Below are positions 1 through 6,050 of a DNA stretch of 6,050 nucleotides, one piece after another. A model generated the notes under the pieces. That model did no database searches. It saw only the letters and a list, made by a program, of their open reading frames with translations, and was not told the DNA's origin. This DNA comes from Fidelibacterota bacterium. GTDB taxonomy: Bacteria; Fidelibacterota; Fidelibacteria; Fidelibacterales; DSDE01. The stretch covers positions 1-6,050 of the forward strand of contig DSDE01000433.1 in NCBI GenBank assembly GCA_011049095.1. Direction: 5' to 3'. Numbering within the stretch: the stretch's first letter is position 1; every line of letters begins with the position of its first letter. The translations under genes were made by a program, and so were the position numbers.

Positions 1-4
1 AGAT

Positions 5-871
5 ATGAGTGGCAAACACATCATCATCACAGGCAGCAATAGCGGCATCGGCTATAAAGCGGCCCGGGTTTTAGCCAAAAAAGGCGCCGAGATAATTATC
101 GCAGTCCGCAGACCGGAAAAAGGCGAAGCAGCCCAACAAAAAATCCTTGAAGAAAATAATGCCGCTAAAATTTCGGTAGAAGCGCTGGATTTAGCAGATC
201 TGGCCGCTGTGCGCGCATTTTCTCAACGAATTGACAGCGTTTATGAAAAGCTTGATATATTGATAAATAATGCCGGCGTGATGGTTTCACCTTATGGCAA
301 GACCAAAGACGGTTTTGAGCTGCAGTTTGGTGTCAATCACTTGGGACATTTTGCCCTGACTGGACTGCTGCTGCCGAAACTACGCAAAAATTCCGGCAGT
401 CGCGTCGTCAATATCGCTTCAATGGCTCACTATCGGGGAAATCTCGACTTTAGCGACCTCCATTGTGAACAGCGCCCCTACAATGCCGCCAAAGCCTATG
501 GCGACAGCAAGCTGGCCAACCTCTATTTTACTTTTGAGATGGCGCGGCGTTTAAAAAGCGAAAACCTGCTTGTCTTAGCAGCACATCCCAGCTGGACTGC
601 CACCGAGCTAATGCGGCATAATCGCCTGATGGATAAAGCTAAATACTATCTCGCTATGCCGCTTTGGCAGGACACGCTGCCCACACTGCGAGCCTGCGTA
701 GAAACCGATACTCAAAGCGGCGACTATTTTGGCCCCCATGCATTTGGTGGCTGGCGAGGCTATCCGGTAAAATGCGGCTCCAGTAAGCTGTCTAAAGACC
801 AGGGAATAGCCAAAATGCTCTGGGAAATATCTAAAAAGCTCACATTGGTACAATACCTCGGCTCGGATTAG
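5..871 (+). CDS. Short-chain dehydrogenase/reductase, retinol-dehydrogenase-like
   Basis: A 288-residue NAD(P)-dependent oxidoreductase of the classical SDR fold, expected to be cytoplasmic and to interconvert an alcohol and a carbonyl; the substrate cannot be read from sequence. Seen: the nucleotide-binding motif TGSNSGIG at residues 9-16, an Arg pair at 35-36 after the second strand (which in this family favours NADP(H)), Asp62 in LDLA, NNAG at 88-91, Asn111, and the catalytic Ser139 and Tyr165-x3-Lys169. The C-terminal part (about 238-285, with YFGP, RGYP and a late LW) follows the retinol dehydrogenase/WW-oxidoreductase-like subgroup. The family's usual HPG after the sixth strand is HPS here (194-196). 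The start fits because glycine-rich motif I begins about 8 residues in, but any ribosome site lies before the window. It converges on the membrane protein at 1116-3371. The fold is certain and the substrate unknown. Confidence 0.93.
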   Translation: MSGKHIIITGSNSGIGYKAARVLAKKGAEIIIAVRRPEKGEAAQQKILEENNAAKISVEALDLADLAAVRAFSQRIDSVYEKLDILINNAGVMVSPYGKTKDGFELQFGVNHLGHFALTGLLLPKLRKNSGSRVVNIASMAHYRGNLDFSDLHCEQRPYNAAKAYGDSKLANLYFTFEMARRLKSENLLVLAAHPSWTATELMRHNRLMDKAKYYLAMPLWQDTLPTLRACVETDTQSGDYFGPHAFGGWRGYPVKCGSSKLSKDQGIAKMLWEISKKLTLVQYLGSD

Positions 872-1115
872 ATTTTTATAGACAGGCAGACCAGCAAATT
901 GACAAAGCTGCACATTCTCAAGAGAAAAAAGAGGCGAAAGACCGCTTGACTTGAAAAAGAGCAGTTTCTGAATAAGCTATTCTCGCTCATAAAACCGATA
1001 AGAAAATCCCAGTCCGCATAATCAGCAAGTCCCCTATAGATATTGAATCCGGAATATTCCTGCTCCGCAGCTCTTTGTATTTCTCTATTTGGAAATTCTC
1101 AAAAAAAGGCCGGCA
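872..1115. other. Convergent intergenic region without a convincing gene
   Basis: This is 244 bases between two genes that face each other. I see no RNA gene and no good terminator hairpin after the SDR stop. On the minus strand one frame stays open from just after a TGA near 1100 down to a TAA at 868-870, but its only normal start is an ATG at 990 without a ribosome site, which would give about 40 residues. A 10-base perfect palindrome GGAATATTCC sits at 1051-1060 and could be chance. The stretch may be spacer or the decayed end of a former gene. Confidence 0.5.
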
Positions 1116-1152
1116 CTAATCAACAGATTCCTTCACCCAGCTCCTTCGGCCG
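1101..1152 (-). terminator. Weak candidate terminator at the end of the membrane SpeE-like gene
   Basis: Directly after the TAG stop (1116-1118, minus strand) comes a GC-rich GCCGGCC (1114 to 1108) followed by seven T (1107 to 1101). The CGGCC can pair with GGCCG inside the coding end (1151 to 1147), but the loop would be about 34 bases, so the hairpin is poor. The T run after a GC block at this place is suggestive of intrinsic termination but not proof. Confidence 0.25.
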
Positions 1153-3371
1153 TAGAACATAAAAGCCGTCAGATAGAGAATGCCGGCAAATAGATAAGTG
1201 GCGCTGAAACCAAAGTGAAAAGCAGCAAGCAAAGCCAAAGCAGAACCAGAGACAGAGCCAACGCCATTGACGGCAAAAGCCCAGTCCACCAAATCTCCAG
1301 CCCGCTTCCCACCTTTAGGAAAGGGCACGCCCATGACAATTCCCAGGGGAAAGATAAGAACCGCCGCGATGATAATCCGTCCGCTCTGCTCCATCAAGCC
1401 TGCACTGTTTACCAAAGCATCAAAAGCCAGGTTATTTATGATAATCCAACTGATAATGCCGGTCACTGCGCCACTGACGGGGATTTTTTCCGAGAGCCGA
1501 CTGCCCAGGGCATTCCCCAGTAGCAGCACCATCAAAACCGTAAGGAGCGGATAGATTCCCGAACCGATGAGCAGGGTATATTGCTGTATCAAAACGATTT
1601 CCACCATCATAAAAGCCACGCCGACTAAAAGGAAATAAAACCAAGAGGGAGCAGCCAGTTTGGCTTCATTTTTCCGGCTAAAAGGCAGCAGCGTAAAGGG
1701 CAAAACAATAAGCAGATTGACTCCCAAAATGATTACAATGAGCACTTTAGCCAAGGGAAAACCAAAAAATTCATACGGCAGCACTTTATTGAAAGAAGCC
1801 GCTGAGAGATTTTGCCAGCGCCCCAGTTGAGCTGTAAATGGTCTGTCATCATAAGTGGGTGACAGTTCAATAGGCGAATTAGGTTGAGCCCCTTCCCAAC
1901 CCTGGGTGACGATATCAGCAATAATATTGCTCGTGCTATCCTGCAGCGGCCATAAAACCGAATAAACAGACTGTGATTCAGGCTCAGGATGAGCAAAGGC
2001 ATTGGCAATCAATTCTGGCGAAAGCTCAGCCTTTGATAGCAATATCATTTTCCGCCTCATTTTTGGCAGATCATATACGGCAAAATGCTCTTCAGGCTGG
2101 GCTATGCCTTCCCCATTCAGCGCCTCGGTGAGCATCGAAACCATTCGCGGCACATAAAATTGATGTTCCATCATCATAAAACCTTCCGGTGAAAGAGCAC
2201 GCCAGTAATCCCGAAAAGCCTCCGTAGTAAAAAGATAATTTTCACAAAGAGCAAAACTGCCGCTGGCCAACGCTGCAAAACTATTGGCGCTGAGGGCATA
2301 AATCAAATCAAACGACTCAGGATAGCGGCGGATAAAAGCCCGAGCATCCTCGGTAATCACTTCAACACGGGAATCATGATAAATCCGGCCGGTATATTCG
2401 GTTAAAAAGCCATCCAGCATCATCTCATTAATATGGGGAATCACCTCCACTGCATAGACTTTTGAGGCGCCATAATCCAAAGCCTGAAAAACATCGCTGC
2501 CACCGCCACTGCCCAACGAAAGAAAACTGCAGGCGTCAAACTGCTTAATCAGATAACCCACATCAATACCATAAGAACTCCGCAGCGAATCGGGAAGCGG
2601 CAGTGTGCCCTCTAGTTTATAAACCGGCGAATTGGCGGCATTGTCGATATTTATACCCCGCGCCTCATCATTTTCGCCATACTGATAAACTTTGATTTTT
2701 GCCAAAGCATCCCAATGCTCGTAAATCACAGGCGCCCGCTCCTGTCGATTAATTTTGAGAAGCTCGGCAGCATTAAATGAAAGGATAATCCCAACTGCCA
2801 AAAGGGTCAGCGCCATTCCACGGTGATGCCATTTACCCAAATAAAATATCACGAAAACTAATAGCATCGGCAGTAGAAAAACAGCTTTGGGCGTGCCGAT
2901 GTAATTCATCAGCCAAACCATAAGCGGAATACCCAGAGCCGCACCCAAAAGATCACCCATATAGAGACGGCTAATACGCTGAGAATCGGAACGGAATAGC
3001 ATCGCCAGAATAATGCCTGCAATAAAATAGGGCAAGGCCAGCAGAAAAATAAGCAGCACAAGCCCGCCAAAAGCGCTCAATGAAGCAAATACCTGAGAAA
3101 AATCGGGCGCAATCTTAAAAACTGCCACCGGGACCAAAAGATAGACTAAAAGCAGCCCCAAAAAATAATCAGGCAGACGTTCCATACGATTCAAAGCCGG
3201 GAAAAGCCGCAGCGCCAACGCTCCCAGACCTAAGCCAGAAACCGCCAAAGACAAAATCAAAAATGCAAAAGTGTAAAAAAATTCTGCTGAGAATAGTCGG
3301 GTCCAGGCTATTTCCGTAGCTAAAACCGACATCGAAACCACTGCCAACATCAATATTGTAAAACGCTTCAT
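1116..3371 (-). CDS. Polytopic membrane protein with central spermidine-synthase-like SAM-binding domain
   Basis: A 751-residue inner-membrane protein. About seven hydrophobic helices occupy residues 4-200, a soluble Rossmann domain about 205-530, and about seven more helices 540-740. The central domain resembles spermidine synthase/class I methyltransferases: the glycine-rich loop LGSGGGSD at 286-293, the acidic ribose-binding Glu309 at the end of the next strand, and EDARAF at 341-346. The aspartates that activate the amine in true aminopropyltransferases are not seen; after FDLIY (354-358) the chain reads ALSANS. YDDRPF (507-512) and MGVPFPKG (680-687) are typical of this membrane-fused family. 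The catalysed reaction is therefore unknown, and polyamine synthesis should not be assumed. The start is supported by GGAGAAA at 3383 to 3377, 8 bases before ATG. It lies 121 bases downstream of the hemerythrin gene on the same strand, so co-transcription is possible but unproven. Confidence 0.88.
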   Translation of the reverse strand: MKRFTILMLAVVSMSVLATEIAWTRLFSAEFFYTFAFLILSLAVSGLGLGALALRLFPALNRMERLPDYFLGLLLVYLLVPVAVFKIAPDFSQVFASLSAFGGLVLLIFLLALPYFIAGIILAMLFRSDSQRISRLYMGDLLGAALGIPLMVWLMNYIGTPKAVFLLPMLLVFVIFYLGKWHHRGMALTLLAVGIILSFNAAELLKINRQERAPVIYEHWDALAKIKVYQYGENDEARGINIDNAANSPVYKLEGTLPLPDSLRSSYGIDVGYLIKQFDACSFLSLGSGGGSDVFQALDYGASKVYAVEVIPHINEMMLDGFLTEYTGRIYHDSRVEVITEDARAFIRRYPESFDLIYALSANSFAALASGSFALCENYLFTTEAFRDYWRALSPEGFMMMEHQFYVPRMVSMLTEALNGEGIAQPEEHFAVYDLPKMRRKMILLSKAELSPELIANAFAHPEPESQSVYSVLWPLQDSTSNIIADIVTQGWEGAQPNSPIELSPTYDDRPFTAQLGRWQNLSAASFNKVLPYEFFGFPLAKVLIVIILGVNLLIVLPFTLLPFSRKNEAKLAAPSWFYFLLVGVAFMMVEIVLIQQYTLLIGSGIYPLLTVLMVLLLGNALGSRLSEKIPVSGAVTGIISWIIINNLAFDALVNSAGLMEQSGRIIIAAVLIFPLGIVMGVPFPKGGKRAGDLVDWAFAVNGVGSVSGSALALLAAFHFGFSATYLFAGILYLTAFMFYGRRSWVKESVD

Positions 3372-3477
3372 CAGGCTTTCTCCATTTTTATCATTTTGGG
3401 CTGATTCTTTTTACCATCATTGGGTTGTCAGGAAATTAATAATTCCTCATAGCTATTCTCAATAACTCTCAAAGCAG

Positions 3478-3492
3478 AAAAAAAACCGGTCC
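3478..3492 (-). terminator. Possible terminator-like T run after the hemerythrin gene
   Basis: Immediately after the TGA stop the minus strand reads GGACCGG followed by eight T (3485 to 3478). A short upstream GGT could pair with ACC, but no strong stem forms. It may weaken read-through into the membrane-protein gene. Low confidence because no solid hairpin is visible. Confidence 0.2.
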
Positions 3493-3894
3493 TCAGTCGA
3501 TACCTTTTGCGTTGAGAAATAATCCCAATTTATGGTCGGAATATTGAATATGACTAGTGAGCCAATCTTGTATAAATACAATCAAATCAAAAATGTTTAG
3601 TTCTCTGCTATCAATTAGCGCAGTCTGCTGCTTTATTTCCTGTCGAAATTTCTGATGCTCTCCAAAATGCCGCTCAAACCCTTGATAACTATATTTCTGC
3701 ATCATTGATTCTTCCAAACTTAAATGCTGCACGGTATAATCTAACAGATTTTTTAGAATCTCGGCCAGCTTCTTTTCACAGTCAATGTTATTAGGCAACT
3801 CATACAATCTATTCAAGAGTCTGAATAATTCCTGATGCTGCTGATCCAGCATCTTCACATTTATCAAATATTTCGAATCCCATTTAAAATCCAT
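3493..3894 (-). CDS. Bacteriohemerythrin (single-domain O2-binding diiron protein)
   Basis: A 133-residue four-helix-bundle protein that carries a non-heme diiron site binding O2, and in some family members NO; expected in the cytoplasm. All seven canonical iron ligands are visible in order and spacing: His20, His57-x3-Glu61, His76-x3-His80 and His115-x4-Asp120. The N-terminal FxWDxKYxxNVxxxDxQHxxL pattern and the length match the standard bacteriohemerythrin family, with no fused signalling domain and no signal peptide. The start is well set by GGAGG at 3907 to 3903, 8 bases before ATG. It is transcribed away from the Rrf2-cydAB operon across a 126-base shared control region. That arrangement suggests a role in O2 storage, delivery or detoxification (or NO response) alongside cytochrome bd. 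This link is inferred from position. Its own promoter is not clear; TAATAC at 3934-3929 is a weak -10 candidate. Confidence 0.96.
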   Translation of the reverse strand: MDFKWDSKYLINVKMLDQQHQELFRLLNRLYELPNNIDCEKKLAEILKNLLDYTVQHLSLEESMMQKYSYQGFERHFGEHQKFRQEIKQQTALIDSRELNIFDLIVFIQDWLTSHIQYSDHKLGLFLNAKGID

Positions 3895-3952
3895 TCTCTC
3901 TTCCTCCAGTAAAATATAAGTCTCGGCAGTATTAAAAAAAATAAAAAAGTAT

Positions 3953-3982
3953 TTGACAGAATAGCATAAAAATCCTTATACT
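3953..3982 (+). promoter_or_regulatory. Near-consensus sigma-70 promoter for the Rrf2-cydAB operon
   Basis: A perfect -35 box TTGACA (3953-3958) and a -10 box TATACT (3977-3982, five of six consensus bases) are separated by 18 bases. Transcription would start near 3989-3991, leaving a leader of about 30 bases before the proposed ACG start at 4021. Such a strong promoter in front of a regulator and a terminal oxidase suggests control by a repressor, and an inverted repeat overlies the -10 box. Confidence 0.8.
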
Positions 3983-3998
3983 TAACCCGTGAAGTATA
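3977..3998. promoter_or_regulatory. Inverted repeat over the -10 box, candidate Rrf2 operator
   Basis: Perfect 7-base arms TATACTT (3977-3983) and AAGTATA (3992-3998) flank an 8-base spacer AACCCGTG, making a 22-bp dyad. It covers the -10 hexamer and the expected start of transcription, so a bound protein would block RNA polymerase. Dyads of roughly this size are usual targets of dimeric Rrf2 regulators (IscR, NsrR, CymR type), and the gene directly downstream encodes one. Autorepression, with control of cydAB, is the natural reading. A further AAGTAT half-site lies at 3947-3952 just upstream of the -35 box. The protein-site pairing is inference. Confidence 0.6.
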
Positions 3999-4009
3999 GT
4001 TTAAAAAGC

Positions 4010-4015
4010 GGGGGT
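4010..4015 (+). promoter_or_regulatory. Ribosome binding site supporting the ACG start of the Rrf2 gene
   Basis: GGGGGT differs at one base from the ideal GGAGGT and ends 5 bases before the ACG at 4021. It overlaps the in-frame TAG stop at 4015-4017, which bounds the reading frame on the left. No comparable purine-rich site stands before the ATG at 4159, where the upstream bases are CTGTTACCAACAAA. Confidence 0.55.
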
Positions 4016-4020
4016 AGCAG

Positions 4021-4497
4021 ACGCACAGCTTAATCAAGCGTGAATATGACTACGCCATCCGTATTGCCGCATTTCTGGCAGGCTACTTTCCACAAGGGCA
4101 AAAGAACGTACCGGAAATCAGCCGCAGTCTGGCGCTTACAACTGCTGTTACCAACAAAATGATTCATCGCCTGAAAAAAGCCGGAATTGTCAGCACGACA
4201 CAAGGCCGAAATGGTGGTGTATTTCTTGCGAAAACACCTGAAAAGCTCTCACTTTGGGAAGTCTTGCAGGCTGCTGGCTTCAATTCCACAGTAGCCGAGT
4301 GCATTCATCTGCCCGGGATCTGTAAGCTCACGGCCTTCTGCAAGGTGCACTGCTTCTGGATCAGCCAGGAGACTCAGCTTTTCAATGCATTTAAGGAGAA
4401 AATGATCGCTGATTTTGCATTTACAGCCGACAGCATTGCTGCCAATAATGTACCCAAAGGCAACGCCGGCAACATTCCCATAAAAATAGATGTATAG
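4021..4497 (+). CDS. Rrf2-family transcriptional regulator, probable Fe-S sensor, with ACG start
   Basis: A 158-residue DNA-binding regulator if read from ACG at 4021. Residues 4-20 (LIKREYDYAIRIAAFLA) are the classic Rrf2 N-terminus, 29-53 the helix-turn-helix and 61-69 the wing with the GRNGG signature. All residues before 47 lie upstream of the first ATG (4159), and the frame has no ATG, GTG or TTG there, so a non-standard start, a start-loss mutation or a sequence error must be invoked. The candidate cluster ligands are Cys94, Cys101, Cys107, His110 and Cys111. Cys101-x5-Cys107-x2-His110 matches the spacing I recall for IscR, with the first Cys one residue further away. Glu8 sits where NsrR/RsrR proteins use an acidic ligand. 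It is 39 bases upstream of cydA with no terminator between, so it probably heads the operon and responds to O2, NO or redox state. The effector is inferred. Confidence 0.85.
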   Translation, partial: THSLIKREYDYAIRIAAFLAGYFPQGQKNVPEISRSLALTTAVTNKMIHRLKKAGIVSTTQGRNGGVFLAKTPEKLSLWEVLQAAGFNSTVAECIHLPGICKLTAFCKVHCFWISQETQLFNAFKEKMIADFAFTADSIAANNVPKGNAGNIPIKIDV

Positions 4498-4536
4498 TGG
4501 AGACTTTAAACATACAAACCAAAAAGGAGGTAATTT

Positions 4537-5895
4537 ATGGAAGTCATTCTGGCTCGCTGGCAATTTGCCATCACCAGCGTGTACCACTTTTTCTTTGTGC
4601 CCCTGACCCTGGGTCTGGTCATCTTTGTCGCCGTAATGGAGACGATGTATGTCCGCACTGGTAATGAGACCTACAAAAAGCTGACAAAATTTTGGGGCAA
4701 GCTGTTTCTCATCAACTTTGCGATGGGCGTGGTCACCGGTATCGTGATGGAATTTCAGTTTGGGCTCAACTGGTCAGAGTATTCACGTTTTGTGGGCGAT
4801 ATTTTCGGCGCCCCGCTGGCAGTAGAAGCACTGCTGGCTTTCTTTCTCGAATCCACATTTCTCGGAGTGTGGATTTTCGGCTGGGATAAGCTGAGTAAAA
4901 AAGGACACCTGACCACCATCTGGCTGGTGGCCATCGGTTCCAATCTGTCCGCATTGTGGATTCTCATTGCCAATAGCTTTATGCAAGAACCGATGGGCTA
5001 TGTGTTGAATGAAGTGACAGGCAGGGCTGAGATGACCAGCTTTTTCGCGCTGCTGCAGAATCCCCACGTCTGGTATCAGTTCAGCCACGTCTTTTTCAGC
5101 GCTGTGACCACTGCCGGCTTCTTTGTGCTGGGTGTGACCGCCTGGCATTTTCTAAAAGAGAAAAAGGTACATGAAGCCTTTCATGAATCTTTCAAAGTGG
5201 GAATGCTTTTCGCGCTGGTGGGCATTATTTTCAGTATCGGTGTCGGCCATGCACAAGGTCAGCATATGGTAAAATCGCAGCCGATGAAAATGGCGGCGGC
5301 TGAAGCACTCTGGGAAACAGAAGAAGGCGCTGGACTTTCGCTCTTTTCTGTTATTGACCAAAAAAATCGTCAAAATAAATTCAGTATTGAAATCCCGGGT
5401 ATGCTTAGCTTTTTAGCCTGGAACAGCTTTTCAAAAGAGGTTCGGGGAATCAATGATATCCAGGCTGAATATGAGAAAAAATATGGGCCCGGAGACTATG
5501 CACCGCCGATATGGATTACTTTCTGGAGTTTTCGCCTTATGGTTGGCGCTGGAACCTTTATGGCCCTCCTGGCAATCTTTGGAATATTTCTCGTGTGGAA
5601 AAAGAAATATGAAAACAAAAATCTGCTGATGAGAATTTTGCTCTGGAGCATCGCGCTGCCCTATATCGCCAACAGCTTCGGCTGGATTCTCACCGAAGTC
5701 GGCCGCGCACCGTGGATCGTCTTTGGCCTGATGAAGATTGAAGATGCCGCATCGATTGCCGTCAGCACCGGAGAAATTGTCATCAGTCTGTTGGTCTTCA
5801 CACTGCTTTATGGCTTCCTGATGGTGGTAGATGTCTATCTCCTGCAAAAATATGCAAAAAAGAGCGATTTTAGTATCGCATCAACGAAAGCGTAG
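4537..5895 (+). CDS. cydA: Cytochrome bd quinol oxidase subunit I
   Basis: A 452-residue integral membrane subunit of cytochrome bd, which oxidises quinol and reduces O2 to water, building a proton gradient without proton pumping. Residues matching the known E. coli functional set are visible: His17 (high-spin heme), Glu97 and Glu105, His184 and Met335 (heme b558 ligands), Arg333 in SFRLMVG, Lys251 and Glu256 of the quinol-binding Q loop, Glu387 in TEVGR, and the GRAPW motif. The distance from His184 to Met335 is 151 residues against 207 in E. coli, so this is the short Q-loop type common in Gram-positive bacteria. The start is set by AAAGGAGGT (4523-4531), 5 bases before ATG. It follows the Rrf2 gene by 39 bases and precedes cydB by 12, forming one operon. 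Identification is very secure. Confidence 0.98.
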   Translation: MEVILARWQFAITSVYHFFFVPLTLGLVIFVAVMETMYVRTGNETYKKLTKFWGKLFLINFAMGVVTGIVMEFQFGLNWSEYSRFVGDIFGAPLAVEALLAFFLESTFLGVWIFGWDKLSKKGHLTTIWLVAIGSNLSALWILIANSFMQEPMGYVLNEVTGRAEMTSFFALLQNPHVWYQFSHVFFSAVTTAGFFVLGVTAWHFLKEKKVHEAFHESFKVGMLFALVGIIFSIGVGHAQGQHMVKSQPMKMAAAEALWETEEGAGLSLFSVIDQKNRQNKFSIEIPGMLSFLAWNSFSKEVRGINDIQAEYEKKYGPGDYAPPIWITFWSFRLMVGAGTFMALLAIFGIFLVWKKKYENKNLLMRILLWSIALPYIANSFGWILTEVGRAPWIVFGLMKIEDAASIAVSTGEIVISLLVFTLLYGFLMVVDVYLLQKYAKKSDFSIASTKA

Positions 5896-5907
5896 GAGGG
5901 AAAAATC

Positions 5908-6050
5908 ATGTTTTTTGAATATTTATGGTTTGGGCTCATCGCGGTGCTCTTTATTGGTTTTTTCTTTTTGGAAGGTTTCGATTTCGGAGTGGGTATGCTC
6001 CATCCCTTCTTAGGTAAAAAAGATGAAGAACGACGTATGATAACTAATAG
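5908..6050 (+). CDS. cydB: Cytochrome bd quinol oxidase subunit II (partial, cut by window end)
   Basis: Only the first 47 codons are present; the frame is open at the right edge. The N-terminus has one hydrophobic helix (about residues 6-21) followed by the CydB signature EGFDFGVGMLHPFLG at 22-36 and DEERR at 39-43. Asp25 corresponds to the conserved acidic residue of this motif in E. coli CydB. CydB is the second core subunit that packs against CydA in the cytoplasmic membrane. AGGAGGG (5894-5900) overlaps the cydA TAG stop and lies 7 bases before ATG, so the two genes are probably translationally coupled. Any cydX, cydC or cydD lies outside the window. Confidence 0.97.
   Translation, partial: MFFEYLWFGLIAVLFIGFFFLEGFDFGVGMLHPFLGKKDEERRMITN

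Noticed and set aside
608..913. Minus-strand open frame over the end of the SDR gene
   Set aside because: Almost all of it is antisense to conserved SDR coding sequence and shows no motif or ribosome site.
1215..1554. Plus-strand open frames within the membrane SpeE-like gene
   Set aside because: They overlap conserved coding sequence on the minus strand and encode low-complexity basic sequence with no recognisable domain.
3430..3447. Imperfect dyad AGGAA...TTCCT upstream of the membrane-protein gene
   Set aside because: The arms are only 5 bases, the sequence is AT-rich, and no promoter boxes nearby fit well enough to call it an operator.
975..3460. Ten-base direct repeat AGCTATTCTC at 975-984 and 3451-3460, on either side of the membrane-protein gene
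   Set aside because: A 10-base match is expected several times by chance in a window this long, and there is no target-site or transposase context.
3989..4033. GTG at 3989 as an upstream start joined to the Rrf2 frame by a frameshift at the G run
   Set aside because: The Rrf2 frame has a TAG at 4015-4017, after the G run, so a shift at GGGGG would run into that stop; the GTG frame itself ends at 4033.
4159..4497. ATG at 4159 as the start of the Rrf2 gene (112 residues)
   Set aside because: It would remove the N-terminal helix and half of the helix-turn-helix that are clearly encoded upstream in the same frame, and it has no ribosome site.
4783..5148. Open frames antisense to cydA (also 5431-5847)
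   Set aside because: They lie wholly opposite a secure, strongly conserved gene, lack ribosome sites, and have compositions expected of antisense shadows.
5831..6013. Plus-strand open frame overlapping the cydA end and cydB start
   Set aside because: The cydA and cydB frames are unmistakable here, and this third frame has no protein-like signature.

Overview
The window looks like chromosomal DNA of a bacterium with an anaerobic or microaerobic lifestyle. A Bacillota (Firmicutes) member, possibly a clostridial or Negativicutes-type organism, is my best guess. The reasons are strong GGAGG-type ribosome sites, an Rrf2 regulator directly upstream of cydAB, a short Q-loop CydA and a single-domain bacteriohemerythrin. 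This taxonomic guess is inference only; no RNA gene or mobile element is present to anchor it.

Layout. From 5 to 871 (+) there is a complete short-chain dehydrogenase/reductase of the retinol-dehydrogenase-like type. Positions 872-1115 form a convergent gap without a convincing gene. From 1116 to 3371 (-) lies a large membrane protein with a central spermidine-synthase-like SAM-binding domain between two blocks of membrane helices. From 3493 to 3894 (-) is a bacteriohemerythrin with all seven diiron ligands. A 126-base divergent control region (3895-4020) follows. It holds a near-consensus sigma-70 promoter facing right, and an inverted repeat lies across its -10 element. The rightward operon is an Rrf2 regulator (4021-4497), cydA (4537-5895) and the start of cydB (5908 to the window edge).

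How the genes fit together. cydA and cydB encode the two main subunits of cytochrome bd quinol oxidase, a high-affinity O2-reducing enzyme. The Rrf2 protein has a winged helix and a Cys/His cluster like that of IscR-type iron-sulfur sensors, and it is probably the local switch for the operon and for itself. The divergent hemerythrin binds O2 (or NO) through a diiron centre, so the region around 3493-6050 reads as an oxygen/NO-response module. The SDR and the spermidine-synthase-like membrane protein have no evident link to it.

The most notable point is that the Rrf2 gene has no ATG, GTG or TTG at its proper N-terminus. Homology-like coding sequence extends upstream of the first ATG (4159) to an in-frame ACG at 4021, which is preceded by GGGGGT at ribosome-site spacing. 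The regulator is therefore either started at a rare ACG codon, has lost its start by a single base change, or contains a sequencing error. No wholly new system is evident.
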